Shown here piece by piece: positions 6,812-13,567 of a DNA stretch of 14,002 nucleotides. This DNA is from an uncultured Treponema sp. (GTDB lineage Bacteria; Spirochaetota; Spirochaetia; Treponematales; Treponemataceae), in assembly GCA_937890485.1 (NCBI GenBank), contig CALBXN010000128.1:1-14002 (forward strand), read 5' to 3'. The notes under the pieces were generated by a model. That model was not told the DNA's origin. It saw only the letters and a program-made list of their open reading frames with translations, and made no database searches. Position 1 is the stretch's first letter. Every line of letters begins with the position of its first letter. Position numbers and translations under genes: made by a program.

Positions 6812-8812
6812 ATGCAAAGAATCGGTGTTTTTGTGTGCCATTGTGGTACAAATATTGCAGCTACAGTTGATGTAAAAGCAGTTGCAGAAGCTCTTAGTCA
6901 TGAACCTGGTGTTGTAATTTCTAAAGAATATCAATACATGTGTTCTGAAGCAGGGCAAAATCTTATAAAAGATGCAATTAAAGAAAATAAATTAACAGGA
7001 ATTGTTGTTTGTTCTTGTTCACCTCGTATGCATGAAACTACTTTTAGAAAAACAGCTGCAGAAGCAGGATTGAACTCTTACATGGTAGAAATTGCTAATA
7101 TCCGTGAACAATGTTCTTGGATTCACAAAGAAGTTCCTGTAGCAACAGAAAAAGCAATTGCTCTTGGAAAAGCAGCTATTGCAAAAGTTCACTTGAATGC
7201 TCCTTTAACTCCAGGTGAAACTCCTGTAACAAAAAGAGCTTTGGTTATTGGTGGTGGAATTGCAGGTATTCAAACTGCTTTGGATATTGCAGATGCAGGA
7301 TTCCCAGTTGATATTGTAGAAAAAGAACCAACTATTGGTGGAAAGATGACTCAAATCGATAAAACTTTCCCTACTTTAGACTGTGCCGCTTGTATTCTTA
7401 CTCCAAAAATGGTTGACTGTGCTCAAAATGATAAAATCAGAATTTTATCTTATAGCGAAGTTGCAGAAGTAAAAGGATTTGTTGGAAACTTCTCTGTAAA
7501 AATCAAACGAAAAGCTCGTTTCGTTGATGAAACAAAATGTACAGGTTGTGGAGTTTGTACAGAAAAATGTCCTCAAAAGAAAGTTCCTAACGAATTTAAC
7601 CTTGGAATGAATAATCGTACAGCAATTTATATTCCTTTTGCACAAGCAGTTCCTAAAGTTGCAACAATCGACCCAAATGCTTGTATGATGTTAAAAACAG
7701 GAAAATGTGGTGTTTGTTCAAAAGTTTGTGGAGCGGGTGCTATTGATTATAAACAACAAGATACATTCCTTGAAGAAAAATATGGTGCAATCGTTGTTGC
7801 AACAGGATTTAATCCAATCAATGTTGAAAAATATGACGAATTTGCATACACACAAAGCAAAGATGTTGTAACATCACTTGAATTTGAACGCTTAATGAAC
7901 GCAGCAGGACCTACAAATGGAACATTGCTTCGTCCATCTGACGGAAAACATCCTCATACTTTGGTTTTTGTTCAATGTGTAGGAAGCCGAGAAGACGGAA
8001 ATGGTTGTAAAGGCGGAAAAGAATATTGTTCAAAAATCTGTTGTATGTACACAGCAAAACATGCAATGCTTTGTCGCGAAAAATATCCAGATACAGAAGT
8101 TTATGTATTCTATATCGATGTTAGAACTCCTGGTAAAAACTTTGATGAATTCTATCGTCGTGCAGTTGAACAATATGGACTTCACTATGTTAAAGGTATG
8201 GTAGGAAAAGTTGTTCCTAAAGCCGACGGAAAACTTGAAGTTCACGGTTCAGACCTTATCGATAACAAACAAATTTTAATTGATGCTGATATGGTTGTCT
8301 TAGCAGCAGCTATCGAACCAGATAAAACAGCTCGTCCTTTAGCTACAATGCTTACAGCTTCAATGGATACAAACGATTTCTTTACAGAAGCTCACCCTAA
8401 ATTACGCCCTGTAGAAAGTCCTACAGCTGGAGTTTTCCTTTCAGGTACATGTCAAGGTCCAAAAGATATTCCAGAAACTGTAGCACAAGCAGGAGCAGCA
8501 GCAGGTAAAGTAATTGGTCTTTTAGTAAAAGATACTCTCAAAGGAAATCCTTGTGTTGCACAATCAGATCCAATGATGTGTAACGGATGTCAAGCTTGTG
8601 AAAAAGTATGTCCTTACGGAGCAATTACATATTCAGATACTGACTTTAGCCGAAGAAAAGACGGATCAATGATTCGTCATGTAGCAAATGTAAACCCTGC
8701 AGTTTGTCAAGGTTGTGGAGCTTGTACAGTTGCTTGTCCTTCTGGAGCTATGGATCTTAACGGATTCTCAACAAAACAAATTATGGCGGAGGTTGATGCA
8801 ATATGTCAGTAA
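6812..8812 (+). CDS. hdrA: heterodisulfide reductase subunit A-like flavoprotein (bifurcating FAD candidate)
   Basis: HdrA is the central FAD subunit of Hdr complexes. In methanogens its FAD splits electron pairs between ferredoxin and the heterodisulfide. At 666 residues this copy has the full-length soluble form. It has an N-terminal domain starting RIGVFVCHCG and the FAD Rossmann motif GGGIAG (147-152), then the HdrA-typical TFPTLDCAACILTPKM. An inserted ferredoxin domain has C243, C246, C249, C253 and a second set at C291, C299, C302, C306. Two C-terminal [4Fe-4S] motifs follow (C590-C600 and C632-C642). The MvhD domain is not fused but encoded by the next gene, which overlaps by 10 bases. 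HdrA would receive electrons from FlxD and send them to ferredoxin and to HdrC/HdrB. Family and architecture are certain. Bifurcation in this organism is inferred. Confidence 0.95.
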   Translation: MQRIGVFVCHCGTNIAATVDVKAVAEALSHEPGVVISKEYQYMCSEAGQNLIKDAIKENKLTGIVVCSCSPRMHETTFRKTAAEAGLNSYMVEIANIREQCSWIHKEVPVATEKAIALGKAAIAKVHLNAPLTPGETPVTKRALVIGGGIAGIQTALDIADAGFPVDIVEKEPTIGGKMTQIDKTFPTLDCAACILTPKMVDCAQNDKIRILSYSEVAEVKGFVGNFSVKIKRKARFVDETKCTGCGVCTEKCPQKKVPNEFNLGMNNRTAIYIPFAQAVPKVATIDPNACMMLKTGKCGVCSKVCGAGAIDYKQQDTFLEEKYGAIVVATGFNPINVEKYDEFAYTQSKDVVTSLEFERLMNAAGPTNGTLLRPSDGKHPHTLVFVQCVGSREDGNGCKGGKEYCSKICCMYTAKHAMLCREKYPDTEVYVFYIDVRTPGKNFDEFYRRAVEQYGLHYVKGMVGKVVPKADGKLEVHGSDLIDNKQILIDADMVVLAAAIEPDKTARPLATMLTASMDTNDFFTEAHPKLRPVESPTAGVFLSGTCQGPKDIPETVAQAGAAAGKVIGLLVKDTLKGNPCVAQSDPMMCNGCQACEKVCPYGAITYSDTDFSRRKDGSMIRHVANVNPAVCQGCGACTVACPSGAMDLNGFSTKQIMAEVDAICQ

Positions 8813-9240
8813 ATACAGAATTTAAACCAAAAATCGTAGCATTTTGTTGTAACTGGTGTTCTTATGCTGGGGCTGACCTTGCAGGAACAAATCGTTTGAA
8901 CTATCCTGCTGATGTAAAAATCATCAGAGTTCCTTGTTCTTGTCGTGTAAATCCAATGTTCATTTTAAGAGCATTCCAAAAAGGTGCTGACGGTGTAATC
9001 ATGTGTGGTTGCCATCCAGGAGACTGTCACTACACAAGTGGAAACTACTTTGCACGCAGAAGAATGACTTTACTTTTTTCAACTTTAAGTTTTATGGGAA
9101 TTGAAAAAGGAAGAACTCGTGTAGAATGGGTTTCAGCAGCAGAAGGTGCTAAATTTGCAAAAACAATGAATGAATTTGTTGAAACAATTACTGCCCTTGG
9201 TCCAAATAAAAGATTGGAGGACTTACGATGCAAGAATTAA
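8803..9240 (+). CDS. flxD: MvhD/FlxD-type [2Fe-2S] electron-transfer protein
   Basis: MvhD proteins connect an electron-input module (hydrogenase, or Flx NADH dehydrogenase) to HdrA. At 145 residues this is a standard stand-alone form. The family signatures FCCNWCSYAGADLAG (C15, C16, C19) and GCHPGDCHY (C70, C75) are present, and RVPCSCRVNP (C45, C47) lies between them. C47 and C68 fall where I recall Gly and Ala in methanogen MvhD, so this copy may carry extra cysteines. The start overlaps hdrA by 10 bases, with GGAGG (8788-8792) 10 bases upstream, indicating translational coupling. No hydrogenase genes are near. The following genes are Flx-like, so I use the name flxD rather than mvhD. Confidence 0.9.
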   Translation: MSVNTEFKPKIVAFCCNWCSYAGADLAGTNRLNYPADVKIIRVPCSCRVNPMFILRAFQKGADGVIMCGCHPGDCHYTSGNYFARRRMTLLFSTLSFMGIEKGRTRVEWVSAAEGAKFAKTMNEFVETITALGPNKRLEDLRCKN

Positions 9241-10139
9241 TTAATCAAACAGTAACAGATGCTGTTCTTGCTAGAGCAAAAGAACTTTTATCTAATGGAA
9301 CAGTTAATCGTGTAATCGGATGGGAAAAAGGTCTTTTTGAAGATGACCAAACTCCAAGAATTTTTACTTCAGTTGAAGAACTTGATAAAAATTTTGTATA
9401 CGATGAATATAGTGTAGCAACCGTTTCAAAATATCTTATAAAAGAAACAAAAAAAGAAGGAAAGATTTTAGCTTTCTTAAAAGCAAACGATACTTACAGT
9501 TTTAATCAACTTGTAAAAGAACATCGTGTAAACAGAGAAAATGTATATATCGTTGCTGTTCCATCAAATTCAGAAGCACAAAAAGGTAAAATCCATGTTG
9601 TTTATGATGAAATTATGGATTCTGATGGAAAAATCACTTCTAAAAAAGAAGAATCTCAAGAAGACAAAGAAGCTTTCAACAAAGAAAGATTCGAAATGGT
9701 TGCAAAACTAGAAGCAATGACTGCTGATGAAAGATTTGCTTTCTGGCAAAATGAACTTTCAAAATGTATTCGCTGTAATGCATGTAGAAATGTTTGTCCA
9801 GCATGTACTTGTGAACAATGTGTTTTTGATAACCCTAAATCTGGAATTGCACAAAAAGCAGCCGCAGATTCTTTTGAAGAAAAAATGTTCCACATCATTA
9901 GAGCATTCCATGTTGCTGGTCGTTGTACAGACTGTGGAGAATGTTCTCGTGTTTGTCCTCAGCACATTCCATTGTATCTTCTTAATAGAAAATACATTAA
10001 AGATGTTGATGAAATTTATGGTGAATACCAAGCTGGAGAAGATACAGAAACTAGAGCTCCACTTAACACTTACAAAACAGATGATGTTGAACCTTCAATC
10101 GTTTACCAACGAGATGTAACTCAAGGAGGAATAAACTAA
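9228..10139 (+). CDS. FlxC-like 4Fe-4S dicluster protein with FrhB-like N-terminal region
   Basis: This is a soluble electron-transfer subunit of 303 residues. The N-terminal 150 residues (AKELLSNGTVNRVIGWEKG...) resemble the N-terminal region of FrhB-like and related Hdr-associated proteins. Two [4Fe-4S] motifs follow: CIRCNACRNVCP (C180, C183, C186, C190) and CTDCGECSRVCP (C233, C236, C239, C243). An extra CTCEQC cluster (C193, C195, C198) lies directly after the first motif. Such proteins occur next to HdrA/MvhD in flx-hdr clusters of anaerobes, where they are thought to relay electrons between the NAD(P)H-oxidising subunit and MvhD/HdrA. The ATG overlaps flxD by 13 bases, with TTGGAGG (9214-9220) 7 bases upstream. 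Its stop overlaps the next start by one base (TAATG). The flxC label is tentative. Confidence 0.8.
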   Translation: MQELINQTVTDAVLARAKELLSNGTVNRVIGWEKGLFEDDQTPRIFTSVEELDKNFVYDEYSVATVSKYLIKETKKEGKILAFLKANDTYSFNQLVKEHRVNRENVYIVAVPSNSEAQKGKIHVVYDEIMDSDGKITSKKEESQEDKEAFNKERFEMVAKLEAMTADERFAFWQNELSKCIRCNACRNVCPACTCEQCVFDNPKSGIAQKAAADSFEEKMFHIIRAFHVAGRCTDCGECSRVCPQHIPLYLLNRKYIKDVDEIYGEYQAGEDTETRAPLNTYKTDDVEPSIVYQRDVTQGGIN

Positions 10140-11179
10140 TGGTAAAACTTCCTTTATCTAAATTAAATGATTTATTTGCCACAATAAATGGAAAACAAGA
10201 TTTATATCTTCCTGTTGATACCGAAAAAGGCGAAGCAGAATATAAAAAATGGCAAGAAGGATTTTCATTAAGTTCTGCATTAAATACAAATCGTAGTGCA
10301 AAGGATTTTTTCTTTCCTCAAACTGAAAACATTGCAGAATTCAAAATGGAAGGAAAAAACATCGAAGTTATCGATACAAGAGAAGATACAAAAGATTTTG
10401 TTGTGTTCGGTGTAAAAGCTTGTGATGCAAAAAGTTTTGATATTCTTGATAGAGTTTTCCTTGTAGAACCAGTTGATACTTACTACAAAAATCGCAGAGA
10501 ACATGGAACTATCGTTACATTAAGTTGTAATACAATGGCTCCAACTTGTTTCTGTTCTTTATTTGATATTGATGTTGCAAATCCAGCAGGAGATGTTTCT
10601 TCTTGGATGGATGATGAAACAATCTGGTTTGAAGCAAATACTGAAAAAGGAAACAAATTTTTAGATTTAATTTCTTCTTTAACAGAAAGCACAAACGAAA
10701 GTGATGTTGATGCAGTTGAAGAATTAAAAGAAGCAACAACTGAATTGATGAAAAATCAAACTCTTGCTAATCAAAATATGGCAAGATTTAAACCAGAAAA
10801 TCTTTTAGACTTGTTCAATTCACCTGAATGGGAAAAACTTTCCGAAACTTGTTTAGGTTGTGGAACTTGTACTTTTGTTTGTCCAACTTGTCAATGTTAT
10901 GATATTCGTGATTTTGACACAGGAAAAGGTATTAAAAGATTTAGATGTTGGGATAGTTGTATGTATTCCGACTTTACAAAAATGGCAGCAGAAAATCCTA
11001 GAAAAACACAACTTGAAAGATTTAGACAAAGATTTATGCACAAACTTGTTTATTATCCATCAAAAAATGAAGGAATCTTTGGTTGTGTTGGTTGCGGACG
11101 CTGTCTAATCAAATGTCCTATTTCAATGAACATTGTAAAAGTTATAAAAACTCTTTCTGAATCAAAAGGAGAAAACTAA
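10139..11179 (+). CDS. FlxB-like 4Fe-4S protein of the sulfhydrogenase-beta / AsrA family
   Basis: This 346-residue protein resembles the beta subunit of archaeal sulfhydrogenase and the anaerobic sulfite reductase A subunit. Those are paired with an FNR-like flavoprotein, exactly as here with the next gene. The N-terminal domain contains VFGVKACDAKSFDILDRVF (about residues 89-107). [4Fe-4S] motifs are CLGCGTCTFVCP (C238, C241, C244, C248, followed by C251 and C253) and GCVGCGRCLIKCP (C316, C319, C322, C326). A CWDSC pair (C270, C274) lies between them. It should move electrons from the FlxA-like flavoprotein towards FlxC/FlxD. There are one-base overlaps (TAATG) on both sides, so translation is probably coupled. 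AsrC (siroheme) and hydrogenase catalytic subunits are absent nearby, which argues against a sulfite reductase or sulfhydrogenase. The flxB name is tentative. Confidence 0.82.
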   Translation: MVKLPLSKLNDLFATINGKQDLYLPVDTEKGEAEYKKWQEGFSLSSALNTNRSAKDFFFPQTENIAEFKMEGKNIEVIDTREDTKDFVVFGVKACDAKSFDILDRVFLVEPVDTYYKNRREHGTIVTLSCNTMAPTCFCSLFDIDVANPAGDVSSWMDDETIWFEANTEKGNKFLDLISSLTESTNESDVDAVEELKEATTELMKNQTLANQNMARFKPENLLDLFNSPEWEKLSETCLGCGTCTFVCPTCQCYDIRDFDTGKGIKRFRCWDSCMYSDFTKMAAENPRKTQLERFRQRFMHKLVYYPSKNEGIFGCVGCGRCLIKCPISMNIVKVIKTLSESKGEN

Positions 11180-12006
11180 TGGAAAACGAAGCTTTAATCC
11201 CTTATGTGGGAGTTGTTACTGATATCCGACAGGAAACTCCTGATGTAAAAACTTTTAGAGTTGTTGGAAAAGACGGAAAAAAACTTTTTGAACACAAACC
11301 TGGTCAGTGTGCTATGCTTTCTGTTCCTGGTGTTTCAGAAGCAATGATTTCTATCACATCTTCTCCTACAAATACTGAATTTATGGAGTTCAGTGTAAAA
11401 AAATGTGGTTGTTTAACAGAATGGTTACATTCAATGGAAGTTGGTCAAAACATCACAGTTAGAGGACCTTACGGAAACGGATTCCCTGTAGAAACTGCAT
11501 TCAAAGGTAAAAACTTATTATTCATCGCAGGTGGTATCGGACTTGCACCTCTTCGTTCTGTTATCAATTATGTTCGTGACAAAAGAGATAATTACGGAAC
11601 TGTTCAAATCGTTTACGGTGCTCGTTCAAAGGCTGACTTAGTTGCTTACAAAGAAATTATCGATGAATGGACAAATGATTCAGGTATCGAAGTTTGTCTT
11701 ACAATTGATAATCCACAGGATGATTGGGACGGACACGTAGGTTTTATTCCAAATTATGTAAAAGAACTTAATCCTGATACAAGCAAAACTGTAATTATGT
11801 GTGGGCCTCCAATTATGATTAAATTCACATTGCAAGGTTTGAAAGAATTAGGTTTTGTAGACACACAAGTTTTTACAACTATGGAAATGAGAATGAAATG
11901 TGGTATTGGAAAATGTGGACGTTGTAACATTGGTGATAAATATGTTTGTAAAGATGGTCCAGTTTTCAGTTTTGATCAACTTAGTGAATTACCACCAGAA
12001 TATTAA
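11179..12006 (+). CDS. flxA: FlxA-like FAD/NAD(P)-binding oxidoreductase with C-terminal [2Fe-2S] site
   Basis: This is the likely NAD(P)H entry point. The 275-residue protein follows the ferredoxin-reductase / dihydroorotate dehydrogenase electron-transfer subunit plan. It has an N-terminal FAD-binding barrel (about residues 5-105), an NAD(P) domain with GGIGLAP (118-124) and CGPP (208-211), and a C-terminal [2Fe-2S] site with C241, C246, C249 and C257 (KCGIGKCGRC...YVC). The classic RxYS FAD motif is replaced by AMISITS, as is common in AsrB and sulfhydrogenase gamma subunits. It overlaps the previous gene by one base. In flx-hdr systems FlxA oxidises NADH and feeds HdrA through the ferredoxin subunits. 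The cofactor choice, NADH or NADPH, cannot be decided from the sequence alone. The frdB-like gene begins 21 bases later, behind a strong purine-rich ribosome site. Confidence 0.87.
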   Translation: MENEALIPYVGVVTDIRQETPDVKTFRVVGKDGKKLFEHKPGQCAMLSVPGVSEAMISITSSPTNTEFMEFSVKKCGCLTEWLHSMEVGQNITVRGPYGNGFPVETAFKGKNLLFIAGGIGLAPLRSVINYVRDKRDNYGTVQIVYGARSKADLVAYKEIIDEWTNDSGIEVCLTIDNPQDDWDGHVGFIPNYVKELNPDTSKTVIMCGPPIMIKFTLQGLKELGFVDTQVFTTMEMRMKCGIGKCGRCNIGDKYVCKDGPVFSFDQLSELPPEY

Positions 12007-12027
12007 GAGAAGGAAGGAAAAAACATT

Positions 12028-12702
12028 ATGGAACAAAATTTAGTTGATGTTTTCTTTTTTGGAAAAAAATATAGTGTACCAGAAAATCTTACAATTATGA
12101 CTGCCATGGAATATGCTGGTTATAAACTTGTAAGAGGATGTGGTTGTCGTAACGGTTTCTGTGGTGCTTGTGCAACAATCTATCGTATCAAAGGGGATAA
12201 CGAATTAAAATCTTGTCTTGCTTGTCAAACAAAAGTTGAAGAAGGAATGTATGTTGCAACTCTTCCTTTCTTCCCTCTTGAGAAAAAACAATATGATATG
12301 GAAAACATCAAACCTACAGAACAAGTGATGATGCAACTTTATCCAGAAATTTATAGCTGTATTGGTTGTAATGCTTGTACTAAGGCTTGTACTCAAGAAT
12401 TAAATGTTATGCAATACATTGCTTACGCACAACGTGGCGAATTTGATAAATGTGCAGAAGAATCATTTGACTGTGTAATGTGTGGTGTTTGTTCTTCAAG
12501 ATGTCCAGCAGGAATTTCACATCCACAAGTAGCAGAACTTGCTCGCCGTATCAACGGAAAATATTTACAACCACAAACACAACACCTTATTGATAGAGTA
12601 AACGAAATCAATGAAGGAAAATGTGAAGAACTTATTCAAGCAATTATGAATAAACCTTTAGAAGAAATTAAAGAACTTTACAATAGTAGAGATTTTGAAT
12701 AG
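12028..12702 (+). CDS. FrdB/TfrB-like iron-sulfur subunit of a soluble fumarate reductase
   Basis: This 224-residue protein has the N-terminal [2Fe-2S] plant-type domain of succinate dehydrogenase/fumarate reductase B subunits (C38/C40, C45, C48, C63; RGCGCRNGFCGAC). A dicluster domain follows, with C111, C114, C117, C121 and C149, C152, C155, C159. Both sites have four cysteines, so two [4Fe-4S] clusters are expected, without the [3Fe-4S] site typical of quinone-linked FrdB. It ends in a helical tail. It lacks the C-terminal CCG domains that methanogen thiol:fumarate reductase TfrB carries, and the operon supplies them separately as HdrB. No quinone-binding features or membrane segment are visible. 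A long purine-rich ribosome site (GAGAAGGAAGGA, about 12007-12018) precedes it. The flavoprotein gene follows within 11 bases, so the two should form FrdAB. It would wire HdrB/HdrC to the FrdA flavin. Confidence 0.82.
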   Translation: MEQNLVDVFFFGKKYSVPENLTIMTAMEYAGYKLVRGCGCRNGFCGACATIYRIKGDNELKSCLACQTKVEEGMYVATLPFFPLEKKQYDMENIKPTEQVMMQLYPEIYSCIGCNACTKACTQELNVMQYIAYAQRGEFDKCAEESFDCVMCGVCSSRCPAGISHPQVAELARRINGKYLQPQTQHLIDRVNEINEGKCEELIQAIMNKPLEEIKELYNSRDFE

Positions 12703-12712
12703 GAGAAGTGGA

Positions 12713-13555
12713 ATGTATAATAACGAATTAGATGAATTAGCAAAAATTGTTGCAGAAAAACGAGAAGCAAATATTAAATTTGAAGCAACACGTTTAACAG
12801 CTGAAGAAAAAGATACAATTCTTAAAGAAAATCATCCTGATAACATTCCTAGTCAGTTTGAACAAATTAAGATTGGTCCAAACAAGGGTGAAAAAGCTCC
12901 TATCGAACTTACAAAAGTTTTACAAGGAAAACCTCGTCTTTCTTCAAAAGATGTAAACTTAGACAATGTTGATTATCAAGCTGATGTACTTGTTATCGGT
13001 GGAGGTGGTGCTGGAACTAGTGCTGCAATCATGGCAAGTGAAGCTGGTGCAAAAGTATTACTCGTAACAAAACTTCGTGTTGGAGATGCTAACACAATGA
13101 TGGCAGAAGGAGGAATCCAAGCTGCTGATAAACCTAATGATAGCCCTGCTCAACATTATCTTGACGCTTTTGGCGGTGGACACTTTGATGGAGTTCCAGA
13201 ACTGGTTTACACTTTGGTAAACAAAGCTCCAGAAGCAATCAAATGGTTAAACGACTTAGGTGTTGAATTTGATAAAGAAGCTGACGGAACAATGGTTACA
13301 ACTCCCGGTGGTGGAACAAGCCGTAAACGTATGCACGCTTGTAAAGATTATTCAGGTGCAGAAATTATGCGTACACTCCGTGATGAAGCATTTAACAGAG
13401 CAAAAGATATTGAAATCGTAGATTTTACAGCTGCAATTGAAATTATCAAAGATGATAAAGGAAATGCTGCCGGTGCCGTTCTTAAAAATATGGAAACAGG
13501 CGAAAAAACAGTGGTAAGCCTTGCAGATGTGCAGGCACTTATCGCTCTACTCTAA
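12713..13555 (+). CDS. FrdA/SdhA-family flavoprotein, truncated at a sequence junction
   Basis: This looks like the catalytic subunit of a fumarate reductase, soluble by its context. ATG 12713 is chosen because AGGAG (12701-12705) lies 7 bases upstream. The TTG at 12695 lies inside the preceding gene. About 90 polar residues precede the FAD motif VIGGGGAG (G96-G101), an unusual N-terminal extension. ANTMMAEGGIQAA follows, where Asn127 takes the place of the His that binds FAD covalently in membrane-linked FrdA/SdhA. FAD is therefore probably noncovalent, as in L-aspartate oxidase and soluble fumarate reductases. RKRMHACKDYSGAEIMRTLRDEA (about 203-225) is typical of the family. The family-like sequence ends near METGEKTVV (about residue 268). 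The last 12 residues (SLADVQALIALL) are foreign to it. Normal length would be well over 500 residues, and the capping and catalytic Arg regions are missing. L-aspartate oxidase is a weaker alternative. Confidence 0.8.
   Translation: MYNNELDELAKIVAEKREANIKFEATRLTAEEKDTILKENHPDNIPSQFEQIKIGPNKGEKAPIELTKVLQGKPRLSSKDVNLDNVDYQADVLVIGGGGAGTSAAIMASEAGAKVLLVTKLRVGDANTMMAEGGIQAADKPNDSPAQHYLDAFGGGHFDGVPELVYTLVNKAPEAIKWLNDLGVEFDKEADGTMVTTPGGGTSRKRMHACKDYSGAEIMRTLRDEAFNRAKDIEIVDFTAAIEIIKDDKGNAAGAVLKNMETGEKTVVSLADVQALIALL
13505..13553. other. probable chimeric junction between two sequences
   Basis: Left of about 13505 the sequence is AT-rich and encodes FrdA. Right of it, codon use shifts to C/G-ending codons and encodes the tail of some other gene (LADVQALIALL then stop) followed by aspS. 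One 60-base line counted left of the join (13201-13260) has 38 percent GC, and one on the right (13621-13680) has 53 percent. The FrdA frame is lost at the same place. An assembly chimera is the likeliest explanation. Confidence 0.7.
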
Positions 13556-13567
13556 GGAGGATGTATC

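Noticed and set aside
8001..8204. Open frame inside hdrA on the same strand
   Set aside because: It is an out-of-frame shadow of hdrA with no ribosome site and no family features.
9727..10119. 130-residue open frame overlapping the FlxC-like gene
   Set aside because: Its translation is a frame-shifted shadow of the cysteine-rich region. The main frame has intact ferredoxin motifs.
10139..12006. Anaerobic sulfite reductase (AsrAB) or sulfhydrogenase
   Set aside because: The two proteins resemble those families, but no siroheme AsrC or hydrogenase subunit is present, and the neighbours are Hdr and MvhD/FlxD genes.
12695..12712. TTG start for the FrdA-like gene
   Set aside because: It lies inside frdB with no ribosome site. 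ATG 12713 has AGGAG 7 bases upstream.
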